Positions 34,137 to 42,774 of a DNA stretch of 64,000 nucleotides are shown piece after piece; the first letter of the stretch is position 1; each line of letters opens with the position of its first letter. Under the pieces are notes generated by a model that made no database searches, had not been told where the DNA came from, and worked only from the letters and a program-made list of their open reading frames with translations. Location: NCBI RefSeq assembly GCF_004769575.1, contig NZ_RQGA01000014.1, positions 682,001-746,000 of the forward strand. The letters are read 5' to 3'. The DNA is from Leptospira perdikensis (GTDB lineage: Bacteria > Spirochaetota > Leptospiria > Leptospirales > Leptospiraceae). The position numbers and the translations under genes are program-made.

Positions 34137-36072
34137 AATTGTCGCCGTTACGCTAAATACAACTCCCTTAGATTTTTCAGGGAACTGTGAATCAATCCTC
34201 CAGGCAATCCAAAGTCCAGAAGCAAACGAAGCGGATTGTATTCTTTTTCCCGAACTTTGTATTTCTGGTTATGGATGTGAAGATGCATTCTACAAACCCT
34301 ATGTTTGGACCCGTTCCGAAGAAATCATTAGAGAAATAAAAACACAATCACCTAATCAAATTGTGATTTTGGGCCTTCCTGTTTTTGTTGATTCATTTTT
34401 ATACAATTGTATGGCTGTGCTGTATGGTGGTAAAGTAGTTGCCATTGTTCCTAAATTAAATTTAGCAAATACCGGCGTACACTATGAACGCAGATGGTTC
34501 CACTCCGAATCAGAATTTTTAAACAAAACCATCCACTTTGCTGGAGAAGAAGTTCCTTTTGGACATTTTATCTTTCAATCGCAAAATTGGAATTTTGGAG
34601 TGGAGATTTGTGAAGACAGTTGGTCTGTACAAAAACCCGCTTCTTTTTATAGCTTACAAGGAATGGATGTTTTGTTTTCTCCAGGGGCATCCCATTTTGC
34701 GATGGGAAAACAAAATATACGTAGGCAAATTTTCACCGAGTCCAGTAGAAACCAATGTAATCTTCAAGTGTTTACCAATCTTTCCGGCAATGAATCCGGG
34801 CGGATCATTTTTGAAGGAGGTGCCATTTTTGCTTCTGTGGGTAAATTAGTAAAAGAAGGTCCGCGACTTTCCTTTTCTCCTTTTCAAATCACTTCATACA
34901 CATTTGATCCTATGGAGATCCGTGCGGCCAAAGCTCGCTCCTTTCGAGATCCAAAACCGAAATGGCAGGGAGCAGAGTTTCCCAAAATCCAACTTGGTTT
35001 GGTAAAGAAAACAAACGAAAACGATTCTGTTGGTTTTTCTCTTTTGGACAAACGAAAAGAAATAGATACGAACACAGAATTAAGTTCTGAATTCTTCCAC
35101 CTTTCTGTGTATGAGGAATTCACAAGAGCGGTTTGTCTGGGTCTTTTTGATTACTTACGAAAATCAAAAACAAAAGGTTTTACCCTTTCCCTTTCCGGTG
35201 GGGCAGACAGTGCCACTTGTGCCTTACTTGTGAATGCAATGAAAGAGATCGCCAAACGCGAAAATGGTGACTCTATCTTTCCATCTCTCGGAATCGATGA
35301 AACGAAATTACTTGTCACCATTTACCAAAAAACAGAAAACAATTCCACTCTCACGGAAGAAATTGCAAAAGCTCTATCAAAAGAGTTGGATTGTCCTTTT
35401 TATTCCATACCCATAGACCAAGCTGTTGTTACTTCCGTAAAACTAATCGAATCGGTTCTTGGAAAAACATTGAATTGGAAGGAACACGACCTACCTCTGC
35501 AAAATATCCAGGCAAGAGTTCGTTCTCCCCTCGTTTGGTTACTTGCGAATATTAATGGACATTTACTTTTATCAACAGGAAACAGAAGTGAAGCCGCTGT
35601 TGGTTATACTACCATGGACGGTGATTCCTCCGGCTCCATTGCTCCATTAGCGGGAGTGAGTAAAGAATTTTTACTCGATTGGTTGGATGATATACAAAAC
35701 GGTAACAACCGTTTCATTTCGCCAAAGGATTCCATCCGCATCTTACGGAATACAAAACCAACGGCAGAATTAAAACCTTTATCAGAACACCAAGAAGATG
35801 AAAAAGATTTAATGCCTTATCCCATTTTGCAATCGATAGAAAAAAAATTGGTATTTCTTGGTCTGAGTGATCTAGACTGTTTGGAAAACCTAAAACAAGA
35901 ATTCCCTTGGGAAACAATGGACAATCTTTTAGGATATCTAAAGAAATTTAAAAAATTATTCGGTATCTCACAATGGAAACGAGAAAGGTTACCTCCCTCC
36001 TTCCATTTGGATGAGTACGGCCTGGACCCAAAATCCAGTTACCGTTACCCCATCCTATCAGGTGAAATGTAA
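34123..36072 (+). CDS. nadE: Glutamine-dependent NAD+ synthetase
   Basis: It amidates nicotinic acid adenine dinucleotide to NAD. The N-terminal nitrilase-fold glutaminase carries Glu44 in LFPELCISGYG, the Lys of VPKLNLANT and the Cys of GVEICEDSW. The C-terminal synthetase has the PP-loop LSLSGGADSATC and STGNRSEAAVGYTTMDGD. I start it at ATG 34123 (MPKIKIVAV); the upstream GTG would read through the waaA tail. The stop is one base from the stop of the convergent next gene. Confidence 0.94.
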   Translation: MPKIKIVAVTLNTTPLDFSGNCESILQAIQSPEANEADCILFPELCISGYGCEDAFYKPYVWTRSEEIIREIKTQSPNQIVILGLPVFVDSFLYNCMAVLYGGKVVAIVPKLNLANTGVHYERRWFHSESEFLNKTIHFAGEEVPFGHFIFQSQNWNFGVEICEDSWSVQKPASFYSLQGMDVLFSPGASHFAMGKQNIRRQIFTESSRNQCNLQVFTNLSGNESGRIIFEGGAIFASVGKLVKEGPRLSFSPFQITSYTFDPMEIRAAKARSFRDPKPKWQGAEFPKIQLGLVKKTNENDSVGFSLLDKRKEIDTNTELSSEFFHLSVYEEFTRAVCLGLFDYLRKSKTKGFTLSLSGGADSATCALLVNAMKEIAKRENGDSIFPSLGIDETKLLVTIYQKTENNSTLTEEIAKALSKELDCPFYSIPIDQAVVTSVKLIESVLGKTLNWKEHDLPLQNIQARVRSPLVWLLANINGHLLLSTGNRSEAAVGYTTMDGDSSGSIAPLAGVSKEFLLDWLDDIQNGNNRFISPKDSIRILRNTKPTAELKPLSEHQEDEKDLMPYPILQSIEKKLVFLGLSDLDCLENLKQEFPWETMDNLLGYLKKFKKLFGISQWKRERLPPSFHLDEYGLDPKSSYRYPILSGEM

Positions 36073-36073
36073 A

Positions 36074-36763
36074 TTAAGGAGAAATCCCCGCTTTTTGGAA
36101 GGCGTTGGTTGCTTCCTTTTCCACCTGTTCATTTTGGTATTGGATATTTTTCAAAATCTCTTGGAACTTCTTATCCATCTCTGGGTCATCACCGCCTTGC
36201 GATTCAATCAGGTAGTTGATAATTTCCAATCGGTCTTTTCCTTGTTTACGCACATGATTGTAATACAAGGTGATATCGGTTGCATTGGGAGTTCCACCAA
36301 ACACAGAGTTTGTGGCTCTCGATAACTTTTGATTGAATTCAGACTGCTTTTTTTTGTCGTCTGGGGTCAATCGTTTCGGAATCAAATCATTATCAGGGAA
36401 TTGTTCCCTAAGTTCATCAAAAGCCTGCATAGCTTCTGGAGGATAGGGTTTGCCAGTTTGCGGATTGATCGGCATCTCACCTGCTTCTGAGCCGGCAAGA
36501 CTACCATCTTCCTCATAACGCATCCCACCCGCATTGTAGTAGTCGGAATCAAAGATGGAGCCTGCGTCTTCCCCACGCACTCCCAAACGATTGGTTCCTT
36601 TGGGGTTACCGGTTCCACCCCCAAATAAGGCAAGGGCCTGCGAACTTCTTTCTTTTTTACGCCGAGCCTCTTCTTCGTCCTCTCCACCCATAACGAGTAA
36701 GATGAGAAAAAAAAGCCCAATCAGAGAAATGGAGACAAAGAGTAATTTTTTTTGGATTCCCAT
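36074..36763 (-). CDS. Membrane-anchored hypothetical protein
   Basis: One transmembrane segment (about 6-24) is followed at once by an acidic GGEDEEEARRKKER stretch, a Gly-rich region and a helical C-terminal half (about 120-229). No family is recognised. The ATG at 36763 is the only sensible start. It stands as a single gene between two plus-strand units. Confidence 0.7.
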   Translation of the reverse strand: MGIQKKLLFVSISLIGLFFLILLVMGGEDEEEARRKKERSSQALALFGGGTGNPKGTNRLGVRGEDAGSIFDSDYYNAGGMRYEEDGSLAGSEAGEMPINPQTGKPYPPEAMQAFDELREQFPDNDLIPKRLTPDDKKKQSEFNQKLSRATNSVFGGTPNATDITLYYNHVRKQGKDRLEIINYLIESQGGDDPEMDKKFQEILKNIQYQNEQVEKEATNAFQKAGISP

Positions 36764-36805
36764 AGATTGAATTCCTGAAAACTTGGAAGGGAAACGAGAA
36801 ATAGA

Positions 36806-37546
36806 ATGCGTTTTCCCTCTTTACATCCACTTTACTTTGTCTGCATATCTTTTCTCTCTTTTTTTCAATGCGGAATCAATACAGATACGCCCGTGGCCCC
36901 TTTTGTATTTTTAGTTCCTCCCAATGTTCCGCAGTTACTTGCCGTTGTCGCCGTGAATAGTAACATTACCAACGACTACCAAACTGATGTTTTTAATTAC
37001 AATATAGACCCAAGACCGGAATACATCATCCGTTACTATGTTACCAACAGAGAACCGCAATTTTTAGGTTATAATCTCTATGTAACTACTGCTTTTCCTG
37101 GGATCATCCAGACCATCCAAGGGGAATGGCTGGAGGATGGGGTCCAACCAAGTTTCCCTCACCTTCCCTACGAAGCTTCCACTGAATCCTCAAAAATAGT
37201 AACCAAACGGATTCGTTTTGCCGTTCCTCCTCCGGGAGCAGAATTCTTTCAAAAATGCCAAATCTATAACTTTACTTTGCGTTCAATGTTAACGGGAGGA
37301 CTGATTTCCAATCCCTCCACCCCGATCAGCACTTGTGCCATTCCGAATCGGGTGAACGACATCCAAACTCTTTGTGCAACAGGAGCCGGCTGTAATACAA
37401 CGATTTGTGCCAATGCGGCTTGTGGTACCCCCTCTGCCTGTGCCCTAGGAACCGCTTGTAACCCTTGCACCAAAGGCAATAACGATCTGGCTTGTACCTG
37501 CCCCGCTGGTGCCTCTCCTCCAGGATGCCAATACGTTGGCCCATAA
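36806..37546 (+). CDS. Lipoprotein with a Cys-rich tail
   Basis: The signal peptide ends FLSFFQC with Cys22 as the likely lipid-attachment site. The central ~160 residues contain beta-type strands, possibly an immunoglobulin-like fold. The last ~60 residues carry eleven cysteines at short intervals (spacings mostly 2-6) with Gly, Ala and Thr between them, ending GASPPGC. They could form several disulfides or bind metal. Family and partner are unknown. Its end overlaps the rsmI start by 11 bases. Confidence 0.72.
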   Translation: MRFPSLHPLYFVCISFLSFFQCGINTDTPVAPFVFLVPPNVPQLLAVVAVNSNITNDYQTDVFNYNIDPRPEYIIRYYVTNREPQFLGYNLYVTTAFPGIIQTIQGEWLEDGVQPSFPHLPYEASTESSKIVTKRIRFAVPPPGAEFFQKCQIYNFTLRSMLTGGLISNPSTPISTCAIPNRVNDIQTLCATGAGCNTTICANAACGTPSACALGTACNPCTKGNNDLACTCPAGASPPGCQYVGP

Positions 37547-38258
37547 ACGCGAGTCAGGTTCTCTCTATGTAGTGGCCACTCCCATAGGAAATTTGGGAGA
37601 TATCACTTTGCGAGCTCTAGAAATTTTCAAGGAAGTGGACCTTGTCCTTTGTGAGTCGGCGAAAGAAACTCGCTCTCTTTTCTCTCGATTAGAAATAACC
37701 ACTCCGGTTCTTGCCCTTTATAAAGATAATTCAGAATCTCCCTACTCCAATGTCCTAGAACAACTCTTAAATGGGAAATCCATGGCTCTTGTTTCTGATG
37801 CGGGAACTCCAGGTGTTTCCGATCCAGGAAGCCAGATGGTCCGAACCGCAAGGGAAAAAGGAATTCGAATTGTACCTGTGCCTGGTGCTTCCGCACTCAC
37901 TGCTTTACTTTCCGTTTCAGGATTTCAGGTCAATCCCACGTATTTTTTGGGTTTCCTCTCTGAAAAACCGAGTAAAAAACGCCGAGAATTAGAAAGAGCA
38001 AGTGAGATTGATGGACTCGTTGTTTTTTACGAATCGGTCCACAAACTTCCCAGACTCTATCCGATGCTTGAAGAACTTTTTCCGGAGACGGAAGTTCTTG
38101 TGGGAAGGGAGTTGACAAAGACCTTTGAAGAGGTACTTTACTATGCAAATCCTAGGGAACTGGCTCACAAACCGCCAAATGCCAAGGGAGAGTTTGTTTT
38201 TCTCTTAAATCATCGAAAAAAAACACTTAAGGGAAATTCGGATTCCACCGATATGTGA
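37536..38258 (+). CDS. rsmI: 16S rRNA (cytidine1402-2'-O)-methyltransferase
   Basis: RsmI methylates C1402 of 16S rRNA. The tetrapyrrole-methylase fold is shown by LYVVATPIGNLGDITLRAL, the SAM loop ALVSDAGTPGVSDPG, VPGASALTALLSVSG, and FYESVHKL. Family length is normal. The start is ambiguous: I prefer TTG at 37536, ten bases after an AGGAT ribosome-binding site; a GTG at 37509 in frame has none. The gene ends inside the promoter region for flgM. Confidence 0.92.
   Translation: MAHKRESGSLYVVATPIGNLGDITLRALEIFKEVDLVLCESAKETRSLFSRLEITTPVLALYKDNSESPYSNVLEQLLNGKSMALVSDAGTPGVSDPGSQMVRTAREKGIRIVPVPGASALTALLSVSGFQVNPTYFLGFLSEKPSKKRRELERASEIDGLVVFYESVHKLPRLYPMLEELFPETEVLVGRELTKTFEEVLYYANPRELAHKPPNAKGEFVFLLNHRKKTLKGNSDSTDM
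38228..38254 (+). promoter_or_regulatory. Sigma-28 (FliA)-like promoter for flgM
   Basis: TAAG, 15 bases, then ACCGATAT. The FliA consensus is TAAA-N15-GCCGATAA, so spacing is exact and ten of twelve bases agree or nearly agree. It lies in the rsmI tail, 26 bases before the flgM ATG, placing transcription start near 38261 and the AGGAAGAGG ribosome-binding site just after it. Confidence 0.5.
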
Positions 38259-38279
38259 TGTAGGAAGAGGACTAAATAT

Positions 38280-38606
38280 ATGAACGTCGACAAAGTAGGA
38301 CGAGTTGGTGGTTACGGGTACGAACCAAAAAAACCACAAGGGCCAAGGGAAACGGAATCACAAACTCCGGTAGACACAATTTCCATTTCTGATGCTGCTA
38401 AAAAAATTGCGTCGGAAGCAAAGTTGCAAGCTGAAGTAAAACAAATCGCAAAACAAATTGTACAAGCTCCTCCAGAAGAAGATCGTACGGAAAAAATCAA
38501 AGCGATCAAAGAACGATTGAAAAACGGCGACTACGATAACCTCTCCACAGAGATGTTAGATAAAATCTCCGATCAAATCGCGTCAACATTCCTCGGGCAG
38601 CAGTAA
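38280..38606 (+). CDS. flgM: FlgM-type anti-sigma-28 factor
   Basis: FlgM holds sigma-28 inactive until the flagellar hook is built. The 108-residue protein has the FlgM pattern: VDTISISDAAKKI in the middle and DRTEKIKAIKERLKNGDYDN in the C-terminal sigma-binding half, then a helix before FLGQQ. A typical FlgM is about 95 residues. AGGAAGAGG precedes the ATG. A sigma-28-like promoter in front and a terminator behind make it a single-gene unit. Similarity is at pattern level; sequence divergence is substantial. Confidence 0.75.
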   Translation: MNVDKVGRVGGYGYEPKKPQGPRETESQTPVDTISISDAAKKIASEAKLQAEVKQIAKQIVQAPPEEDRTEKIKAIKERLKNGDYDNLSTEMLDKISDQIASTFLGQQ

Positions 38607-38635
38607 AAAGGACGGGTGGTGAGGGATCCTTTTTT
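38605..38635 (+). terminator. Intrinsic terminator after flgM
   Basis: AAAAAGGA pairs with TCCTTTTT around a 14-base loop, starting at the flgM stop codon, with a run of Ts closing the stem. Confidence 0.65.
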
Positions 38636-38638
38636 ATT

Positions 38639-38653
38639 ATCCTCTCCGAGGAT
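38639..38653 (+). terminator. Second hairpin downstream of flgM
   Basis: ATCCTC-TCC-GAGGAT is a perfect 6-bp stem four bases after the T-run of the first terminator, followed by TTCTC. It may back up termination. Confidence 0.4.
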
Positions 38654-38689
38654 TTCTCTAACTCCGTTTATTCATAATTAGGGGATCGT

Positions 38690-39856
38690 ATGCCAGTCCT
38701 CCCCGAATGGATTAATTTTCAATTTCCTCCTAAAATTCACTTCGAAATCGACTGTGGGTATAAACTCGGATCTTTTGTAAAAAACATTGGATCCCGTGTG
38801 GTTCTTATTACCACACAAAAAGAATTAGAAAACGCCGAAGAACTTTCCATCATCAAAACCAGTCTCGAAAAACACGCAGAAGGTGTGATCATCTATGATG
38901 ATATTGTAGACCGTGTTCATTTTAAAGATTTAGATTCCTGTGCCCACTTCCTTCGAATTTCCAATGCAGATTGTGTAGTTGCTTACGGTTCTTTTGAATC
39001 AGTAAACGCAGGTAAGGCGGCCTCTCTACTCGCTACCAATGATTTTTTTGCAGATGATTTACTAATTGGGAAAAAACAACCAAAGAAAAAAGGCCTCCCT
39101 TTAGTGGTGGTTCCAACAAAACCCCTACTCGGAAATGAATGTTCACCTTTCTTTTCCATTGTAGATGATAAAGACAAAAACAGAAAATACTTTGCTCACG
39201 AATGGGTATTTCCAGAACTCATTGTCTCTGATCCAAAAATTGGTGCAGGTATGTCTAGTTCCGAAACTGCCAAAACAGGGATCTCCATTTTATCTGCAGC
39301 CGTTGACAGCATCCTTTCTAAATATGCGAATGAGATCACATCTTCCACTGCCTTACGCTCCATTGAACTTATCTCCAAAAACATTGTTCCGGCCATCCGT
39401 GAACCAAGGAACTTAGGACCGAAAAACTCAATTTATGCGGCAAGCCTACTCGCAGGTATTGCCCAGTCCACAAGTAGCCTTGGTCTTTGTTATGCCTTAT
39501 CACTTGCGGTAACAACTGTAACCAATTTAGATATCTTTCAAAGTATGTCGATCCTACTCCCACACGTAATGGAATACAACCTGACATCGTCCGCTGGTAA
39601 ATATGTGATGATTGCCAGGGCTTTGGATGAAGATGTAACTAATATCTCTGTGATTGAAGCTGCGATCAAAGCGGTGGAAGGGATTCGTAAAATTTACTTA
39701 GAACTTAGAATTCCTCAAAGGTTATCAGAATACGAAGTGAAAAAAATTGATTTACCAGGGATTGCCACCCTTGCGGCAACCTACTCGTTTCTTGATTGTC
39801 TTCCTAGAGAACTTCCTAAAAATGAAATCGAAACCATCCTCGTGGCTGCGTTTTAG
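38690..39856 (+). CDS. Degenerate iron-containing alcohol dehydrogenase fold protein
   Basis: Length and block order match the Fe-ADH family, and the LLPHVMEYN segment aligns without gaps. All four metal ligands are replaced: Ser199 and Ala203 stand where Asp and His of TGxDxLxH should be, and Leu272 and Ile282 where the two later His should be. The NAD-binding GGGS is GSFE (100-103) and the following Asp is Asn106. Enzyme activity of the usual kind is therefore unlikely; a structural, sensory or ligand-binding role is inferred. It is the first gene of a three-gene unit with an 81-residue protein and a FliG-like protein. Confidence 0.8.
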   Translation: MPVLPEWINFQFPPKIHFEIDCGYKLGSFVKNIGSRVVLITTQKELENAEELSIIKTSLEKHAEGVIIYDDIVDRVHFKDLDSCAHFLRISNADCVVAYGSFESVNAGKAASLLATNDFFADDLLIGKKQPKKKGLPLVVVPTKPLLGNECSPFFSIVDDKDKNRKYFAHEWVFPELIVSDPKIGAGMSSSETAKTGISILSAAVDSILSKYANEITSSTALRSIELISKNIVPAIREPRNLGPKNSIYAASLLAGIAQSTSSLGLCYALSLAVTTVTNLDIFQSMSILLPHVMEYNLTSSAGKYVMIARALDEDVTNISVIEAAIKAVEGIRKIYLELRIPQRLSEYEVKKIDLPGIATLAATYSFLDCLPRELPKNEIETILVAAF

Positions 39857-39862
39857 GTTCCC

Positions 39863-40108
39863 TTGATTCAACTTTCGGAATTCGAAAAAAAACTATTAGA
39901 AACTTTTTCCCTCAGCGATCGCGATGCGAGGAGATTACTTAGAGTCATCCAAGACCTATCGATTGTAGTGGGAATGGATCATGAAGAGATCTATGACTTC
40001 ATGCGTTATGGTGTAGAAAATGAGTTGGAAATTTTAAAAACAGATTATAATTGGGAGCACTTTAGAATTAGAATTCAGAAAAAACTGAAAAAATCCCCTC
40101 CCCTTTGA
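39863..40108 (+). CDS. 81-residue hypothetical protein
   Basis: A small acidic helical protein, no signal peptide, no recognised family. TTG start six bases after the preceding stop, with a short TAGG upstream. Its TGA overlaps the TTG start of the FliG-like gene. Conserved operon spacing is the main support for a real gene. Confidence 0.55.
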   Translation: MIQLSEFEKKLLETFSLSDRDARRLLRVIQDLSIVVGMDHEEIYDFMRYGVENELEILKTDYNWEHFRIRIQKKLKKSPPL

Positions 40109-41283
40109 TATACAGACAAGGAAACAATTACCATTTTTTCTTAAGCACTGCGGACTCTGTTGCAAGGTTCCAAACTTCTATTTATCCTTTCTATCCTGTT
40201 CCTAAGAAAAAAATACCGGAACTCCCTTCCGTCACCACGGATCCAATTCTTTTTCCACAGTTTCTCTACTGCTTACAATACAATAGACAAAACCTAGACC
40301 CAAAACCAGTATTTACACCCACTTACATGGGCAATAAGAAGATCCAAAAGGATCAGGAAACCAAACCAAAAACAGGTTTTTCACCGTTATCCACAACAAT
40401 CGGTGGGACCCGAAACTCTCCCTTCTTTCTTTACCGAGGAAAAAGAGACAAATTCCAATCGGCAAAGTATTTATCACTCCGAGACATCATCCATCCAGAA
40501 CTTTCTGAAAGTTTAGTGCGAGAAAAAATTGAGTCTTTATATTTTGATCCGAAAAGTAAAACCTTTCTCTTTCGATTGGTATCCATTCTTTTTTCAGGAA
40601 CTCCAAAAGAAGAAGAAACCATAGTTTCGAATTTATTTCGTCATGAATCAGAATTTGCCAATTTCTTAAACAAACAGATGTTTACCGTGGAAATGATTCC
40701 TTTGATCCATGGATCTTTCCTACAAGAGATTCTTCGCGACCATGATGAACGGTATATCAAATACATATTGCCACAACTATCCAAACCTGTTTTAGAAGTG
40801 GTTCGGTCTTCCATCTCCAAAAACAAAATGAAACATATATTAGAAGGCCCTTCCCAAAAACCTCCAGAAAGTGAGGATTTGGTGACAGTCATTGAAACAG
40901 AACTTTTCAAACGTTTTGCTAGAAATATTTATTATGAAGAAGGATCCATCTTTACTTATAGAGAAAAAGGAGAAGAAGAAAGAAAAGAAGAGATTCCCTT
41001 TGTGAATGCAGAAAAATTTAATTTTTTTATTTTTGGTAACTCTCTCCAATTTTATGGAAGAACCTCAACCAAACTATTTTTTAAAACAAATGATTGGATC
41101 GATGTCCTCCGATTTGATTTCTTTTTATCTCGAAAAGAAATGGAAACCACAGAATTTCATAGACTTCCTCCCGACTTACTCATCGAAATTCCTTATTACC
41201 AAACGGGAATCTTTCTAGTCGGCGGAGGCATTACAAAAGAGAGAAAACCTTTCGAGTTTTCCCTCCTTTGGTTTGATTATTAG
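40105..41283 (+). CDS. Protein with a FliG-like domain
   Basis: Residues about 180-285 read like the middle/C-terminal part of FliG, the flagellar motor switch protein: FLNKQMFTVEMIPLI matches the MFxFED motif, FLQEILRDHDERYIKYIL matches the xxLREVDxxxLxxAL helix, and SKNKMKHILEGP and EEGSIF match the later SNMSKRAxxxLxEDLE and EEGEI blocks. The first 180 and last 100 residues do not look like FliG. It is divergent and probably a motor-associated or regulatory paralogue, not the main FliG. It has a TTG start overlapping the small upstream gene, and its stop interlocks with that of glpK. Confidence 0.68.
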   Translation: MIYRQGNNYHFFLSTADSVARFQTSIYPFYPVPKKKIPELPSVTTDPILFPQFLYCLQYNRQNLDPKPVFTPTYMGNKKIQKDQETKPKTGFSPLSTTIGGTRNSPFFLYRGKRDKFQSAKYLSLRDIIHPELSESLVREKIESLYFDPKSKTFLFRLVSILFSGTPKEEETIVSNLFRHESEFANFLNKQMFTVEMIPLIHGSFLQEILRDHDERYIKYILPQLSKPVLEVVRSSISKNKMKHILEGPSQKPPESEDLVTVIETELFKRFARNIYYEEGSIFTYREKGEEERKEEIPFVNAEKFNFFIFGNSLQFYGRTSTKLFFKTNDWIDVLRFDFFLSRKEMETTEFHRLPPDLLIEIPYYQTGIFLVGGGITKERKPFEFSLLWFDY

Positions 41284-42773
41284 TTTCCTGTTTTAACTCG
41301 AGAAATGGCCCAGTTCCATTTACTAATTTCTTCCTTTCTTTCACTATCTTTCATCTTAGGTTGGAACTCGGTAATTTTTGCATCTTTTCTAAGACTTGCC
41401 ACCGATTTAAAAAATCCACGTTCGAGTCCTGCAAGATAAGCAGCACCGAGTACAGTTGTGTCCACGTTCTGTGGTCGGATCACTTTGGTTCCAAGAATGT
41501 CTGCTTGGAATTGCATAAGCCATGCATTCGAAGTCGCACCTCCATCCACACGTAAGAATTTCAATGGTTTCCCTGTTTCTTTTTCCATCGCATTTGCTAG
41601 TTCATAAGATTGTAAAGCAATGGCTTTGAGGGCAGCTCTTGTGATCTGTGCTGGTGTTGTGTCGCGAGAGAGTCCAAAGATGGCACCACGAGCTTCTTGG
41701 TCCCAATGAGGAGCTCCAAGGCCGGCAAAGGCAGGAACAAAAACCAAATCATCTTTTGTTTTGATGGCCTTCACCAATTTTTCAGAGTCTTTGGAGTATT
41801 TGAAAAATTCTAAATTGTCTCGGAGAAACTGGACCACAGCCCCACCAATAAAAACAGATCCTTCTAAACAATAGACAGTTTTTCCCTCTGGACCGAGGGC
41901 AAGGGTTGTGATGAGACCTTGGTTGGAAATTCTAAATTCATCACCCACATTGAAGAGTAAAAAACATCCCGTTCCGTATGTATTTTTGGCTTCCCCAGGC
42001 TCTGTACACAGTTGGCCAAATAAGGCACCTTGTTGGTCACCAACAAGTGACGAAATAGGAATACCATCCGGGAGAGATTTGACACTTGATGTGAATCCAA
42101 ATAGATTTTTAGAGTTAAACGCTTTGGGTAACATTGACATAGGAACTCGTAAAATATCACAAAGTTCTTCATCCCATTCTTTGGTTTGGATATTAAAAAG
42201 AAGAGTTCTAGACGCATTGGTATGGTCCGTTTTGTGTTCTTTGTGACCGGTAAGTTTGTATAAAAGCCAAGTGTCGATGGTTCCAAATAACAAATCACCT
42301 TTTTCTGCTTTCGCCCGAGCCCCTTTTACATTATCAAGGATCCATTGGATTTTAGTTCCGGAAAAATAAGCATCTAAAACAAGCCCCGTTTTGTTTCGGA
42401 AGTTGGAATCAAGACTTTGTTTTTTTAATTCCTTACAAATATCAGAAGTTCGTCTGCATTGCCACACAATGGCGTTGTACACTGGTTTGCCGGTCTTTTT
42501 ATCCCAAACAACAGATGTTTCCCTTTGGTTTGTGATCCCAATCGCAACCGCATCTTTTGGGTTTAGATTTCCATTCTTTATAGCAGTTCCGATGAGTTTC
42601 TGCGTTTTTACCCAAATTTCTTCTGGGTCATGTTCTACCCAACCTGGTTTCGGATAGTATTGTTTGAATTCTTGGTAAGCCGATGAGATTACTTTTCCTT
42701 TGTCGTCAAAACAAAACGTACGAATTCCTGTAGTCCCTGCATCAATACCAATGATATAATTTTTTTTTGCCAT
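41280..42773 (-). CDS. glpK: Glycerol kinase
   Basis: It phosphorylates glycerol to glycerol 3-phosphate for phospholipid and carbon use. FGGY-kinase markers are the N-terminal IGIDAGTTGIRTF, ITNQRETSVVWD, and the C-terminal LRVDGGATSNAWLMQFQADI. Length is normal at 497. Family members usually read GTTSSR at the phosphate loop where this has GTTGIR. The start is 1 base after the stop of the MBL hydrolase gene, so the two are co-transcribed. No glpF or glpD is in the window. Confidence 0.93.
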   Translation of the reverse strand: MAKKNYIIGIDAGTTGIRTFCFDDKGKVISSAYQEFKQYYPKPGWVEHDPEEIWVKTQKLIGTAIKNGNLNPKDAVAIGITNQRETSVVWDKKTGKPVYNAIVWQCRRTSDICKELKKQSLDSNFRNKTGLVLDAYFSGTKIQWILDNVKGARAKAEKGDLLFGTIDTWLLYKLTGHKEHKTDHTNASRTLLFNIQTKEWDEELCDILRVPMSMLPKAFNSKNLFGFTSSVKSLPDGIPISSLVGDQQGALFGQLCTEPGEAKNTYGTGCFLLFNVGDEFRISNQGLITTLALGPEGKTVYCLEGSVFIGGAVVQFLRDNLEFFKYSKDSEKLVKAIKTKDDLVFVPAFAGLGAPHWDQEARGAIFGLSRDTTPAQITRAALKAIALQSYELANAMEKETGKPLKFLRVDGGATSNAWLMQFQADILGTKVIRPQNVDTTVLGAAYLAGLERGFFKSVASLRKDAKITEFQPKMKDSERKEEISKWNWAISRVKTGN

Positions 42774-42774
42774 A

